A DNA stretch of 33,688 nucleotides. It comes from Clostridia bacterium (lineage in GTDB: Bacteria > Bacillota > Clostridia > Oscillospirales > CAG-272). The translations under genes and the position numbers were made by a program. The stretch covers positions 1 through 33,688 of the forward strand of contig JAFUQP010000010.1 of the NCBI GenBank assembly GCA_017472305.1, read 5' to 3'. Position 1 is the first letter of the stretch. The number at the start of each line of letters is the position of its first letter. Below are positions 23,687 through 31,427 of this stretch, piece after piece. The notes beneath the pieces were generated by a model, which was given only the letters and a program-made list of their open reading frames with translations, did not search any database and had not been told where the DNA came from.

Positions 23687-23706
23687 GGTGTTAGAGAAAA
23701 ATATTT

Positions 23707-23754
23707 GTGCTTTTGAGAGAAAAATATCTGCGGCTTTTCAAAAGCACTTTTTTT
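23707..23754. terminator. hairpin terminator between the GDSL hydrolase and tRNA-Trp genes
   Basis: GTGCTTTTGA (23707-23716) pairs with TCAAAAGCAC (23738-23747), with TTTTTTT on the + side and ATATTTTTC on the minus side. It most likely ends the minus-strand hydrolase transcript, although the better T-run is on the + strand. Confidence 0.6.
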
Positions 23755-23788
23755 AATTAGAAAGTCGCGTCGTTTTAATCTTTTTATC

Positions 23789-24427
23789 TTAGAGGTGAGC
23801 CTTAACTTGGTCTGCAATCTGTCGCATGCCGAGGGCTGTCGGGTGTCCGGATACCTTGTCAATGTCCGAAAGCTCGACGTATTCCGTGCCGTAACGCTCG
23901 GATGCTGCCTTAACGTGTGCGCCAATCTCGGGCTTCAGTCCTGTGTTGATTACGTAGACGATTCTCGCCTTGGGTAAAGCTGCCTTCGCCTCGTAAATAA
24001 TGTCGGCAACCGCGGGGAGCACCGAATATAGGTCGCTCTCCTCAAACCCGGAAAGCTTCGCTTCGCCAAGCGGCGCGTCAATCCAGCTGTCGTTGGTTGC
24101 GCCGAAAATTATCAGCGTGTCGGGCGCCCCCTTGCCTCGGAAGTCCGAGTCGCAAAGGCATCTAAGCCTATATATAAACGACGAGCTGCGCGAGCAGTCG
24201 CCGCCTCTGCCGGTATAACAAACCGTCGAGCCCGACCAGCTGTTATTTTCGATTATTTCCATACCCGTCTCGCGGGAAAAAATATGCCACCAGGTATCCT
24301 CGACGGAGCGAACGCCCGTGCCGGGACGCGTTTCTGCCTTGTCGTAATAAACGGCATAGCCCTCGGGAATATATCCCTCGAAGGTCGAGTAGCTGTCACC
24401 TATAATAAGAAGCTTTTCTGATTTCAC
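23789..24427 (-). CDS. SGNH/GDSL-type hydrolase
   Basis: A 212-residue esterase-like protein. Block I is LIIGDSYSTFEGY with nucleophile Ser 12, the Gly block is ENNSWSGSTV, the Asn block is IIFGATNDSW, and the catalytic His is in the block V-like VSGHPTALGM. SGNH enzymes deacetylate or de-esterify sugars and lipids; no signal peptide is present, so it is probably cytoplasmic. The start is GTG at 24427: GGAGGT sits 5 nt upstream, and the longer reading from 24457 would start inside the -10 box and run through the ribosome site. Substrate unknown. Confidence 0.85.
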   Translation of the reverse strand: MKSEKLLIIGDSYSTFEGYIPEGYAVYYDKAETRPGTGVRSVEDTWWHIFSRETGMEIIENNSWSGSTVCYTGRGGDCSRSSSFIYRLRCLCDSDFRGKGAPDTLIIFGATNDSWIDAPLGEAKLSGFEESDLYSVLPAVADIIYEAKAALPKARIVYVINTGLKPEIGAHVKAASERYGTEYVELSDIDKVSGHPTALGMRQIADQVKAHL

Positions 24428-24456
24428 GTCACACCTCCAAAAAGAACATCGCCACA

Positions 24457-24485
24457 ATTATATCACGGCAAGGCTCTCCCGTCAA
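24457..24485 (-). promoter_or_regulatory. promoter of the GDSL hydrolase gene
   Basis: On the minus strand, TTGACG (24485-24480), 17 bp, TATAAT (24462-24457), with a TGA extended -10. Confidence 0.78.
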
Positions 24486-24534
24486 TATATATTTACAATA
24501 AAAAATGTATTTTTCTTGACTGAAACAAGCTAGC

Positions 24535-25686
24535 CTAGTCGTCCTCGGGCTCTTTTGCAAGCCTTCTTGCAAAGGAGCTCATCATCTCGCTGATTTTGAT
24601 ATTCTGCGGACAAACCGATTCGCACCGACGGCAGCCAATACACGCCGAAGGCTTTTTGTCCTCGGGCATAGCGCCGATAGCCATAGGCACGAGAAATCCG
24701 CCGCCACCCGAGTAGCTGTACTCATTATAGAGCTGAATAATATGCGGAATATCAAGCCCCCTCGGGCAGTAATCGGTGCAATAACGGCAGGCAGTGCAGG
24801 GAAGGGTGTCCTTCTCGGTCATCTTTGCCGCAATCTCATAGAGAAGCGCTGTTTCCTTATCGCTTGTCGGCTTCTCCTCTGAGAAGGTCTTTATGTTTTC
24901 GCTAATCTGCTCCTCGCTCGACATACCCGAGAGAGTGACAATCACCTCCGGAAAGCTCTGTATATATCTGAAAGCCCACTCCGCGTCGCTCGCCTCGGCT
25001 CGCGCCTCTCGGAGAAGTGCGGAATGCTCGGGCTGAAGCCTTGCAAGCGCGCCGCCGCGAACCGGCTCCATAACCCAGACGGGTATGTTGTATTCGCGAA
25101 GAAGCTCTACCTTCGCTTTTGCGTCCTGAAGCTTCCAGTCAAGCCAGTTAAGCTGTATCTGGCAGAACTCCATATCCTTTCCGTATGCATCAAGGAACCT
25201 GCGCACAGTGCCTATCCTGCCGTGAGTGGAGAAGCCAAGATGCTTTATTCTCCCGCGCCGCTTTTGCTCTGACAGAAACTTAAATAAGCCGCGATCTTCG
25301 TCAAGATAGGCGTCAATATTGCTCTCACACACATTGTGGAAGAGGTAAAAGTCGAAATAATCAACACGGCACCTCTTTAGCTGCTCCTCGAATATTTCCT
25401 CAATACGGTTAAAATGAGAGAGGTCGTAACCCGGGAACTTCGTTGCAATTCTGTAGCTTTCCCTCGGATACTCCGAGAGAACCTCACCGATAACCCTCTC
25501 CGAACGCCCGCCGTGATATGCCCAAGCGGTGTCAAAGTAGTTAATACCGCCGTCTAAAGCAAGCTTCACAAGACGGCGCACAGCATCCATATCCACCTCG
25601 CCGCCCGAGCCCTCGACGGTCGGAAATCTCATACACCCAAGACCGAGCGCCGAAATTTTATCTTCACGAAAATTCTTATAAATCAT
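24535..25686 (-). CDS. aldo/keto reductase with C-terminal 4Fe-4S ferredoxin domain
   Basis: A 383-residue protein. Residues 1-270 are an aldo/keto reductase barrel: LGLGCMRFP, then the catalytic tetrad in YFDTAWAYHGG (Asp, Tyr), RIATKFPG (Lys) and FYLFHNV (His). The end has two cysteine clusters, CTACRYCTDYCPRGLDIP and CIGCRRCESVCPQNIKI, each able to bind a 4Fe-4S cluster. Such fusions are common in anaerobes and may couple ferredoxin-type electrons or flavin partners to carbonyl reduction, but none has a firmly assigned substrate that I can apply here. GGAGGA lies 3 nt before the ATG. Own promoter at 25732-25760. Cytoplasmic. Confidence 0.92.
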   Translation of the reverse strand: MIYKNFREDKISALGLGCMRFPTVEGSGGEVDMDAVRRLVKLALDGGINYFDTAWAYHGGRSERVIGEVLSEYPRESYRIATKFPGYDLSHFNRIEEIFEEQLKRCRVDYFDFYLFHNVCESNIDAYLDEDRGLFKFLSEQKRRGRIKHLGFSTHGRIGTVRRFLDAYGKDMEFCQIQLNWLDWKLQDAKAKVELLREYNIPVWVMEPVRGGALARLQPEHSALLREARAEASDAEWAFRYIQSFPEVIVTLSGMSSEEQISENIKTFSEEKPTSDKETALLYEIAAKMTEKDTLPCTACRYCTDYCPRGLDIPHIIQLYNEYSYSGGGGFLVPMAIGAMPEDKKPSACIGCRRCESVCPQNIKISEMMSSFARRLAKEPEDD

Positions 25687-25731
25687 ACGTCCTCCGAAAA
25701 GGTTGGATTACGGAATTAAACCCTTGATACT

Positions 25732-25760
25732 ATTCTAGCATAAATATAATAAGAAGGCAA
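25732..25760 (-). promoter_or_regulatory. promoter of the aldo/keto reductase gene
   Basis: On the minus strand, TTGCCT (25760-25755), 17 bp, TAGAAT (25737-25732), with a TGC extended -10. Confidence 0.68.
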
Positions 25761-25819
25761 GAAAAATTTCCGCAAAAAACATTGTTAAATTGATTTTACA
25801 TTGAAAAACAGGAAAAGCC

Positions 25820-25848
25820 TTGAATACCCAAGACTTTTGTGCTACAAT
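25820..25848 (+). promoter_or_regulatory. promoter of the alpha/beta hydrolase gene
   Basis: TTGAAT (25820-25825), 17 bp, TACAAT (25843-25848). It lies inside the longest open frame, showing that translation must start later, at 25936. Confidence 0.7.
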
Positions 25849-25935
25849 ATTAGTGTGAAAAAACAACCGAAAAAATCGAAAAAAGTAAATGTTTCTTTAC
25901 ATTTCTCGACTAAATACAAAAAGAAAGGCCCTGAA

Positions 25936-26661
25936 ATGAAAACAAGAACAAAAAGAATACTGATAATAAGCCTTATATCTTTAGTGGCGGTATTCCTGGC
26001 AGCCGCCCTCTATCTTGGCGATTACTACCGTGCCGATGAGGGCGCGATAGCCGTCTTTGACGGAGCAGAGAACATCTCGGTTTCGGTTAATCGGGACGGC
26101 GATGTAGTTTTCGAGCCGCAAAACGCCACGAAGGGCTTTATCTTCTATCCGGGTGGGAAGGTAGAGCACAATGCCTATCAGCCGCTTCTTGCAGAGCTTG
26201 CCCGCGCGGGAGTGCTTTGCGTACTCGTAGAAATGCCCTTCAATCTTGCTGTCTTTGATATAAATGCCGCGGACGGCATACGCGAAGAGTACCCGAGCGT
26301 TACCGATTGGTACATAGGCGGTCACTCTCTCGGCGGCTCGATGGCGGCAGCGTACCTCGAGGATAACTACGAGGACTTCAAGGGGCTCGTTCTTCTTGGC
26401 TCGTACTCAACCGCTGACCTCTCTGATAGCGGGCTTTCGGTTCTCTCGGTCTATGGTAGCGAGGACAAGGTTATGAACCGCGAAAAGTACGATGAAAATA
26501 AGAAAAAACTCCCGTCAGACTTCACCGAGGTAATAATTGAAGGCGGTTGCCACGCCTACTTCGGAATGTACGGCGCGCAGGACGGCGACGGCGAGCCGAC
26601 AATCTCTCAAAGCGAGCAAATCTCCCTGACTGCCGGACATATTCTTACCCTTATGAATTAA
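25936..26661 (+). CDS. membrane-anchored alpha/beta hydrolase
   Basis: A 241-residue protein with a basic N-terminus and one membrane segment at about residues 8-28 (ILIISLISLVAVFLAAALYLG), so the catalytic domain probably faces outward. The nucleophile elbow is GGHSLGGSM (Ser 131), the acid Asp 177 is in VYGSEDKVM and the His 206 is in GGCHAYFGMYG. The layout matches the alpha/beta hydrolase family often annotated as carboxymethylenebutenolidase-like. The start is ATG 25936, because AAAGG (25924-25928) is 7 nt upstream and the promoter lies at 25820. Substrate unknown. Confidence 0.87.
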   Translation: MKTRTKRILIISLISLVAVFLAAALYLGDYYRADEGAIAVFDGAENISVSVNRDGDVVFEPQNATKGFIFYPGGKVEHNAYQPLLAELARAGVLCVLVEMPFNLAVFDINAADGIREEYPSVTDWYIGGHSLGGSMAAAYLEDNYEDFKGLVLLGSYSTADLSDSGLSVLSVYGSEDKVMNREKYDENKKKLPSDFTEVIIEGGCHAYFGMYGAQDGDGEPTISQSEQISLTAGHILTLMN

Positions 26662-26678
26662 CAAATTCAAGACACAGA

Positions 26679-26712
26679 AGCCGCCGCGCCCAAAGGCACG
26701 GCGGCTTTTTGA
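26679..26712 (+). terminator. terminator after the alpha/beta hydrolase gene
   Basis: AGCCGCCG (26679-26686) pairs with CGGCGGCT (26699-26706), followed by TTTTGAAAA. Confidence 0.85.
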
Positions 26713-26753
26713 AAAAAGCTTGAAGGGGGATTCTTAAATAATGATAAAGAAAA

Positions 26754-26798
26754 CGGAACAAAGGATTCATTTTTGATACCTTGTTCCGCGTTTTATCT
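26754..26798. terminator. terminator of the unknown membrane protein gene
   Basis: CGGAACAAAGG (26754-26764) pairs with CCTTGTTCCG (26779-26788) with one bulge. On the minus strand it is followed by TTTTCTTTAT. Confidence 0.7.
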
Positions 26799-26815
26799 TT
26801 TAGTGCCAAAGTTGC

Positions 26816-28075
26816 TCAAATAAATGATAGCTGAATACCCCAGACTTCAGCAAATGAAATCAGATTTGCATATCCTAAAATCAGAGGGAGGAGAACCGCA
26901 AATATGTCAAGAAATATAGAGTCCAATCCGCCTCTTTTGTTTTTCCTGAAGAGAATGAACGACTTTCCGTAACAATCTCGGTTGTTTTGAATTGTGGAAA
27001 ACAGCGCCATACACGCACTTAATGCGTAGAGAAGAAGATTCATAGGAAAAAGAAGCAACGTCACCTCTTTTATAAATCCCGTTAATAGAGTTAGTACAAA
27101 AACCGAAACAAAAAGCGGGATAAAGATTAGGTTTAAATAATACAAAATCCCCAGGTTCGCTTCCTTGTGCAGCTGCGTGTAGAACCAAAAGTTTTTCTTT
27201 CCAACGAGTAGTTTTCTGTACCTTGTGCTGCTGATTTTTTTTGACCGCTTTGCCAAGCCTTCTATGCTTATTCGGAAGGGGGCATAAAACAATGTCGGAA
27301 ATATCAAGAATATCAGTGAAACGGAGCAATAAACCGAAAGCACCGCATCGTATAGCTCGGGATGATTTATCATATATACCGACAAAAGAACGGCACAAAG
27401 GCCACCGATAAGAGTGAATGCAGTTACCTTGTGCCCAAGATATTGACGGAAGAACGTAGCTACGATGTTAGCAAGTCCTACTCCGATTACCAATGCCCCA
27501 ATAATACCTAGGAGAGGCCAGCCGCCAACGCTTTGATTCTCATCAAAAGATGCAATGTATATTATGTAAAGAATTAAGGGTATAAAGCATACAGAAACAC
27601 CCAAAATCATTATAACCCCAAACCTTATTTGGAGCTTTCTCTTGCTTTTACTCGGAGAGCTATTTTTGTGTGCCTTTGTTGGACGGTCTGCCTCATTATC
27701 GAGGGAATGCCGGCGAGGTAAACCGATTTGGCGAAAGCAATTTTCATTGAATTCTATGTTGAATAGTTTAATCCCTTTTCGAAAAGAAGAGAAGCGCTTT
27801 TTACCCAAGAAAATATCGGGCATAGTGCAAATCAAATCGGCAAATCTGCTTATTTTTTGTGTATCACCCTCTTCAAGCATGTCAAAAAGTGTATCTATGC
27901 AATAAATCAGTATTTTTTTCTCTCTTCGCCTACCGTTCTTTTCGAGCTGCTTTCGTGAGAACGTTATGCTTCCAAAAGTAGCATTAATTTTGTCGCTATT
28001 CAAAGATTCTTCAGAAAACAAATCTCTTATTTCTATAAAATAGGTCGTAAGATTCTTATAAAAAGCCTCTGTCAT
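26816..28075 (-). CDS. uncharacterised polytopic membrane protein
   Basis: I do not recognise a family. The first 150 residues are soluble and charged (MTEAFYKNLTTYFIEIRDLFSEE...; a Ser/Lys-rich linker DNEADRPTKAHKNSSPSKSKRKLQ ends the domain). About eight or nine hydrophobic helices follow from residue 152 to the C-terminus, including a Gly-rich pair (WPLLGIIGALVIGVGLANIVATFF). No catalytic motif is obvious. Base composition is more AT-rich than the upstream genes. The ribosome site is weak (GAGAG about 10 nt before the ATG). It has its own consensus-like promoter with a perfect 17-bp palindrome over the -35, so it is likely regulated. A role in transport or stress sensing is only a guess. 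Confidence 0.75.
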   Translation of the reverse strand: MTEAFYKNLTTYFIEIRDLFSEESLNSDKINATFGSITFSRKQLEKNGRRREKKILIYCIDTLFDMLEEGDTQKISRFADLICTMPDIFLGKKRFSSFRKGIKLFNIEFNENCFRQIGLPRRHSLDNEADRPTKAHKNSSPSKSKRKLQIRFGVIMILGVSVCFIPLILYIIYIASFDENQSVGGWPLLGIIGALVIGVGLANIVATFFRQYLGHKVTAFTLIGGLCAVLLSVYMINHPELYDAVLSVYCSVSLIFLIFPTLFYAPFRISIEGLAKRSKKISSTRYRKLLVGKKNFWFYTQLHKEANLGILYYLNLIFIPLFVSVFVLTLLTGFIKEVTLLLFPMNLLLYALSACMALFSTIQNNRDCYGKSFILFRKNKRGGLDSIFLDIFAVLLPLILGYANLISFAEVWGIQLSFI

Positions 28076-28125
28076 AGTATTCTCTCGATTCTTGCATTAA
28101 AAGCTTTAGACTGCTCGCTAATGTT

Positions 28126-28154
28126 ATTATAGCACAGTCGAGATTGATTTTCAA
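28126..28154 (-). promoter_or_regulatory. promoter of the unknown membrane protein gene
   Basis: On the minus strand, TTGAAA (28154-28149), 17 bp, TATAAT (28131-28126). Confidence 0.75.
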
Positions 28155-28157
28155 TCT
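28141..28157. promoter_or_regulatory. 17-bp palindrome over the -35 (putative operator)
   Basis: AGATTGATTTTCAATCT reads AGATTGA-TTT-TCAATCT, a perfect dyad centred on the -35 box of the minus-strand promoter. No regulator gene is adjacent, so the binding protein is unknown. Confidence 0.5.
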
Positions 28158-28290
28158 GTATTTTTTGTACGTTCGTTGAACTCTGCGGTGAGCGATTCTT
28201 GATAGCAAAGCATCTGAAAGCGGTGTGGAAGCCTATTACGGACAAAAATAATTACAAAAATTTCATTGCCTACTTTAAATTCTGTATTCG

Positions 28291-28302
28291 GTGTGATATA
28301 AT
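28291..28302 (+). promoter_or_regulatory. extended -10 promoter of the FAD oxidoreductase gene
   Basis: TGA-TATAAT lies at about 28294-28302 (in GTGATATAATAG) with only a weak TTTAAA at -35. It would give a leader of about 150 nt, 28308-28459. Confidence 0.5.
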
Positions 28303-28304
28303 AG

Positions 28305-28459
28305 TGTTGTTGCAAGCATGAAAAAGAATACAAAAATGATTTTATTCAAGAAAACCGTTAAGACTACACCGGTAAGGTCGCACAGGCGAGGTTGGTATGT
28401 TGTGTTGCGGGGGCTTGATAAAGCAAATTGTGTTCAGGCTTTAAAACAGGAGGTTATAA
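28305..28459 (+). other. long 5' leader of unknown function
   Basis: The first half is AT-rich and the core (about 28370-28420) is GC-rich and G-rich, unlike plain intergenic DNA. I cannot match it to a riboswitch class I know. An open frame starting at 28318 runs through it into the next gene, but it has no ribosome site and looks like chance. Confidence 0.35.
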
Positions 28460-29809
28460 ATGTCACAGAAGAACAGTTGGGACGTTGTCGTTGTCGGCGG
28501 CGGTGTTTCCGGTTGCATGGCAGCTTTCGCAGCAGCGAAGCAGGGAGCTGACACTTTAATTATAGAGAGATACGGTTTTTTGGGTGGTGCTTTGACCAAT
28601 TCGGGGGTAGGCCCTATGATGACGTTTCACGCAGGGGCGCGCCAGGTGGTAACAGGACTTCCGCAGGAGCTGGTTGACCGTCTGAGTGATAAGAATGCAT
28701 CTGTCGGTCACATTGAGGATACAATCTCTTATGCCTCGTCTGTCACTCCGTTCGATGCCGAGGTTCTGAAGCTCGTTCTCGACGAGATGGCTTTGGATTA
28801 CGGAGTGGACGTGCTCTTTCACGCAACGCTTTCGGGAGTCAGAAGGACGGGCGACAGCATTTCGTCTATAACCGTTCAGACCCGCTCGGGTGCGCTTGAA
28901 ATACAGGGAAAGATTTTCATTGATGCAACGGGTGACGCGGCGCTGTCATTCGAAGCGGGAGCAGACGTACGTATTGGCAGAAGCAGCGACGGACTGTGTC
29001 AGCCTATGACCGCTAATATGAAGGTCGCAGGCGTTGATATCAAACGGCTCAAGGACGAAATCAGAAATAATCCCGAAAACTTCAACGTCAAGGATTTAAG
29101 CTCGCTTGACAGGTCGCCGAAGCTTTCCGTTGCAGGCTTTGTCCGTGAATTTAACAGAGCAAAGAAGGACGGCAAAATAACAACCGAGCGCGAGGACGTG
29201 CTTCTCTTTGAAACCGTAAATCCCGGAGAGGTGATTCTTAATACCACGCGCGTTATACGGCTTAGCCCGGTAGAGCCGTGGGATTTGTCGAAGGCTGAAT
29301 ATGAGGGAAGACGACAGGCCTTTGAGATTATAAACTTCCTCAGGAGCTCTTGCGCGGGCTTTGAGAATGCCGTACTGTTATCCACGGGAGTTCAGATAGG
29401 CGTGCGCGAATCAAGACGTGTCGTTGGTGATTACGTCCTGACGGCAGACGACCTTCTGAAGTCGGTTAAATTCACCGATTCCATCGCTCTCGGTGGATAT
29501 CCAATAGATATACATAATCCAACAGGTGCAGAAACCGCTACCACACATCTTAAGCCGGGGCAGTTTTATTATATCCCATTCAGGTCGATTACCGTAAAGG
29601 GCTTCTCCAATCTTATGGTGTGCGGAAGATGCATTTCCACAACTCACGAAGCCGGTGCCGCAATCAGGGTGACGCCAATCGTTATGGCGATAGGACAGGC
29701 GGCGGGCGTTGCCGCGGGCATTTGCTCGGTTAGCGGCATACCCGTGAGAGCTCTTGACTATGAAAGGCTCAAGGAATCGCTAACAGCGATTAACGCAACA
29801 TTTGAGTAA
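28460..29809 (+). CDS. FAD-dependent oxidoreductase (FAD_oxidored family)
   Basis: A 449-residue flavoprotein. The N-terminal Rossmann fold binds FAD via DVVVVGGGVSGCMAAFAAAKQGADTLIIER (residues about 8-37). IFIDATGDAALSFEAGA (near 153-170) is the ATG/D motif and the C-terminal CGRCISTTHEAGAAIRVTPIVMAIGQAAGVAAGICS closes the flavin site. This layout is the FAD_oxidored family (PF12831), often near sugar- or polyol-degradation genes in gut bacteria; none is adjacent here. No signal peptide. AGGAGG (28448-28453) is 6 nt before the ATG. Substrate not known. Terminated at 29852-29889. Confidence 0.9.
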   Translation: MSQKNSWDVVVVGGGVSGCMAAFAAAKQGADTLIIERYGFLGGALTNSGVGPMMTFHAGARQVVTGLPQELVDRLSDKNASVGHIEDTISYASSVTPFDAEVLKLVLDEMALDYGVDVLFHATLSGVRRTGDSISSITVQTRSGALEIQGKIFIDATGDAALSFEAGADVRIGRSSDGLCQPMTANMKVAGVDIKRLKDEIRNNPENFNVKDLSSLDRSPKLSVAGFVREFNRAKKDGKITTEREDVLLFETVNPGEVILNTTRVIRLSPVEPWDLSKAEYEGRRQAFEIINFLRSSCAGFENAVLLSTGVQIGVRESRRVVGDYVLTADDLLKSVKFTDSIALGGYPIDIHNPTGAETATTHLKPGQFYYIPFRSITVKGFSNLMVCGRCISTTHEAGAAIRVTPIVMAIGQAAGVAAGICSVSGIPVRALDYERLKESLTAINATFE

Positions 29810-29851
29810 ATTCAAGAGAAAATGCCGATTGAGAGTGACCGAAACAATAAG

Positions 29852-29890
29852 AATGCAACAAGGACGAAAGGTCTGCGTTGCATTTTTCTT
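29852..29890 (+). terminator. terminator after the FAD oxidoreductase gene
   Basis: AATGCAAC (29852-29859) pairs with GTTGCATT (29877-29884), followed by TTTCTTTAT. Confidence 0.75.
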
Positions 29891-29940
29891 TATGCTTCCG
29901 CTACCAAAAATTTGCGCAGCAATAAATAAAGAACAGCTCC

Positions 29941-29969
29941 TTGAATTTTTGGCTGCTTTGTGGTATAAT
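29941..29969 (+). promoter_or_regulatory. promoter of the bcp-rhodanese operon
   Basis: TTGAAT (29941-29946), 17 bp, TATAAT (29964-29969). The leader is about 40 nt. Confidence 0.78.
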
Positions 29970-30016
29970 ATTTTAAAATGAAAAGGTTACAGTACCGCAT
30001 AAAAGGAGATAGAAAA

Positions 30017-30469
30017 ATGCTGAATATAGGTGACCGCGCGCCAAGCTTTACTCTTAAAGATAAAAACGGAACTGACGTAAGTCTGTCAGACTTTATCGGC
30101 AAGAGGATTGTTTTGTATTTTTATCCTAAGGACAACACCCCAGGGTGCACAAGACAGGCATGCGCCTTCGCAGGAGCATACGAAGAATTCCAAAAAAGAG
30201 GAGTAGAGGTTATCGGAATCAGCCGTGACGGCATCGCATCTCACGTTAAATTTGCAGAGAAATACAATCTCCCCTTCGTGCTGCTTTCCGACCCTAATCT
30301 CGAGGCGATTGGGGCGTACGGCGTGTGGCAAGAGAAAAAGCTGTACGGAAAGGTTAGATTCGGAGTCGTCCGTACCACCTTTATCATAGATGAGAACGGA
30401 ATTATAGAAAAGATAATGCCAAAGGTTAAGCCGGATACAAACGCCGAGGAAATATTGGAATTTCTATAA
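30017..30469 (+). CDS. bcp: thioredoxin-dependent peroxiredoxin, Bcp/PrxQ type
   Basis: A 150-residue atypical two-Cys peroxiredoxin that reduces peroxides with electrons from thioredoxin. The active site is YPKDNTPGCTRQACAF with peroxidatic Cys 44 and resolving Cys 49 five residues later, the Bcp/PrxQ pattern. The rest (VEVIGISRDGIASHVKFAEKYNLPFVLLSDP, RTTFIIDENG) is standard. The start is ATG 30017, because AAGGAG (30003-30008) is 8 nt upstream. It is followed by a rhodanese lipoprotein 46 nt downstream, so the pair may serve thiol/peroxide defence. Confidence 0.95.
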   Translation: MLNIGDRAPSFTLKDKNGTDVSLSDFIGKRIVLYFYPKDNTPGCTRQACAFAGAYEEFQKRGVEVIGISRDGIASHVKFAEKYNLPFVLLSDPNLEAIGAYGVWQEKKLYGKVRFGVVRTTFIIDENGIIEKIMPKVKPDTNAEEILEFL

Positions 30470-30515
30470 AAGTACTGTGCTAAAACAAAGCAATACAAAG
30501 TCACGGAGATTTATT

Positions 30516-30908
30516 ATGAGAAAAATAAGAAGGCTTTTGTCGGGCGTTCTTTCACTGATACTTCTGTCGTCATGCACAGCTCCTTTAAGCTCATCTTCGG
30601 GTTACCGTCAGATAAGCATGGACGAAGCCGTTAAGTTGATGAGAAACGAGAAGAACTATATAATTCTCGATGTGAGAAGACCCGACGAATATGCCAAAGG
30701 TCGTATCCCCGGAGCGATTAACGTTCCAAACGAGGAAATAGGTACTGCCGAGATTTCAAAGCTTCCCGACAAGTCGCAGCTGATACTCGTATACTGCAGA
30801 AGCGGAAGACGGAGCAAAGAAGCCGCGGGAAAGCTTGCAAAGCTCGGTTATACGAACATCGTTGAGTTTGGCGGCATCCTCGACTATAAAGGCGAGATAG
30901 AGAAGTAA
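30516..30908 (+). CDS. rhodanese-domain lipoprotein
   Basis: A 130-residue lipoprotein. The signal MRKIRRLLSGVLSLILLSSC has lipobox LSSC with lipidated Cys 20. The rhodanese domain (about 30-130) carries the usual IILDVRRPDEYAKGRIPGAINVP block and active-site loop VYCRSGRRSKEAA with Cys 94. It is therefore an extracytoplasmic sulfurtransferase-like protein; whether it moves sulfane sulfur or only binds thiols cannot be told. The start is ATG 30516 with ACGGAG (30503-30508) 7 nt upstream. It shares a transcript with bcp and ends at a strong terminator. Confidence 0.9.
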   Translation: MRKIRRLLSGVLSLILLSSCTAPLSSSSGYRQISMDEAVKLMRNEKNYIILDVRRPDEYAKGRIPGAINVPNEEIGTAEISKLPDKSQLILVYCRSGRRSKEAAGKLAKLGYTNIVEFGGILDYKGEIEK

Positions 30909-30917
30909 GAATAAAGA

Positions 30918-30956
30918 ATGCCGGCGAGCAAAAAACTCGTCGGCATATTTTATTTT
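30918..30956 (+). terminator. terminator of the bcp-rhodanese operon
   Basis: ATGCCGGCGAG (30918-30928) pairs with CTCGTCGGCAT (30936-30946; one G-T pair), then ATTTTATTTT. Confidence 0.88.
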
Positions 30957-31053
30957 CGCTTAAGGCTACAAATAGAAAAACACCAACCGAAAAGATGGTG
31001 CAACTTAGGGATTTACGAAAAACAGTAAATTTTTGAGCGACACCTTCAAGCAA

Positions 31054-31096
31054 ACAAAGAACGCACCAAGTATGTTAGTCTTGGCGCGTTCTTTGT
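31054..31096. terminator. hairpin terminator of the small XRE gene
   Basis: ACAAAGAACGCACCAAG (31054-31070) pairs with CTTGGCGCGTTCTTTGT (31080-31096), one mismatch. It abuts the XRE stop codon. The stretch between the two terminators (30957-31053) shows no gene. Confidence 0.75.
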
Positions 31097-31299
31097 CATT
31101 CGTCCTTTACATATTTCAGTATATCCTGTACATCACAATCAAGATAGCTACACAAATCATTTAGAGTAACGGTAGTAATGGGTTTGTTGTGCTTTAGTCT
31201 ATCAAGCAAACTTCTGCTAACGTTAAATTCATTAATCAGTTTGTATGACGTTATATTTTTCTCTCTTAGTGTTTTATAAAACGGTTCATATGAAATCAT
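31096..31299 (-). CDS. small XRE-family transcriptional regulator
   Basis: A 67-residue protein that is essentially one HTH domain: YEPFYKTLREKNITSYKLINEFNVSRSLLDRLKHNKPITTVTLNDLCSYLDCDVQDILKYV. The layout is the short Cro-like type common beside mobile or accessory genes. The start is ATG 31299, because AAAGGTGG lies 8 nt upstream; the GTG at 31311 is part of that site. It diverges from a small membrane/zinc-ribbon protein, and the two promoters share overlapping -35 boxes inside a palindrome, so the protein probably controls both (inference). Confidence 0.85.
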   Translation of the reverse strand: MISYEPFYKTLREKNITSYKLINEFNVSRSLLDRLKHNKPITTVTLNDLCSYLDCDVQDILKYVKDE

Positions 31300-31336
31300 A
31301 AATTTATCCACCTTTAGCTTACTTTTTTCAATTAAT

Positions 31337-31365
31337 ATTATATTTTGTTATCTTTCTATTGACAA
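31337..31365 (-). promoter_or_regulatory. promoter of the small XRE gene
   Basis: On the minus strand, TTGTCA (31365-31360), 17 bp, TATAAT (31342-31337). Confidence 0.75.
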
Positions 31366-31374
31366 TTGTCGATA
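31357..31374. promoter_or_regulatory. palindrome shared by two divergent -35 boxes (putative operator)
   Basis: The core GACAATTGTC (31361-31370) is a perfect dyad and its flanks TAT/ATA continue with one mismatch. It covers both -35 hexamers. Confidence 0.6.
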
Positions 31375-31387
31375 TATAGAGTATAAT
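31359..31387 (+). promoter_or_regulatory. promoter of the small membrane/zinc-ribbon gene
   Basis: TTGACA (31359-31364), 17 bp, TATAAT (31382-31387): perfect consensus. The -35 overlaps the divergent -35 by five bases. Confidence 0.82.
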
Positions 31388-31427
31388 TATAATGCCTTGG
31401 TGTAATAAAGAAAGGATCGTAAAGATT

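Noticed and set aside
28151-28260. Minus-strand 60-codon frame that could be the tail of a decayed gene (RNRLPHRFQMLCYQES)
   Set aside because: It overlaps the promoter region, has no start site, and I could not match it to a family with confidence.
28318-28551. Small ORF (MKKNTKMILFKK...) in the leader of the FAD oxidoreductase gene
   Set aside because: No ribosome site, and its second half is the FAD gene read in another frame (Arg/Cys-rich), so it is probably chance.
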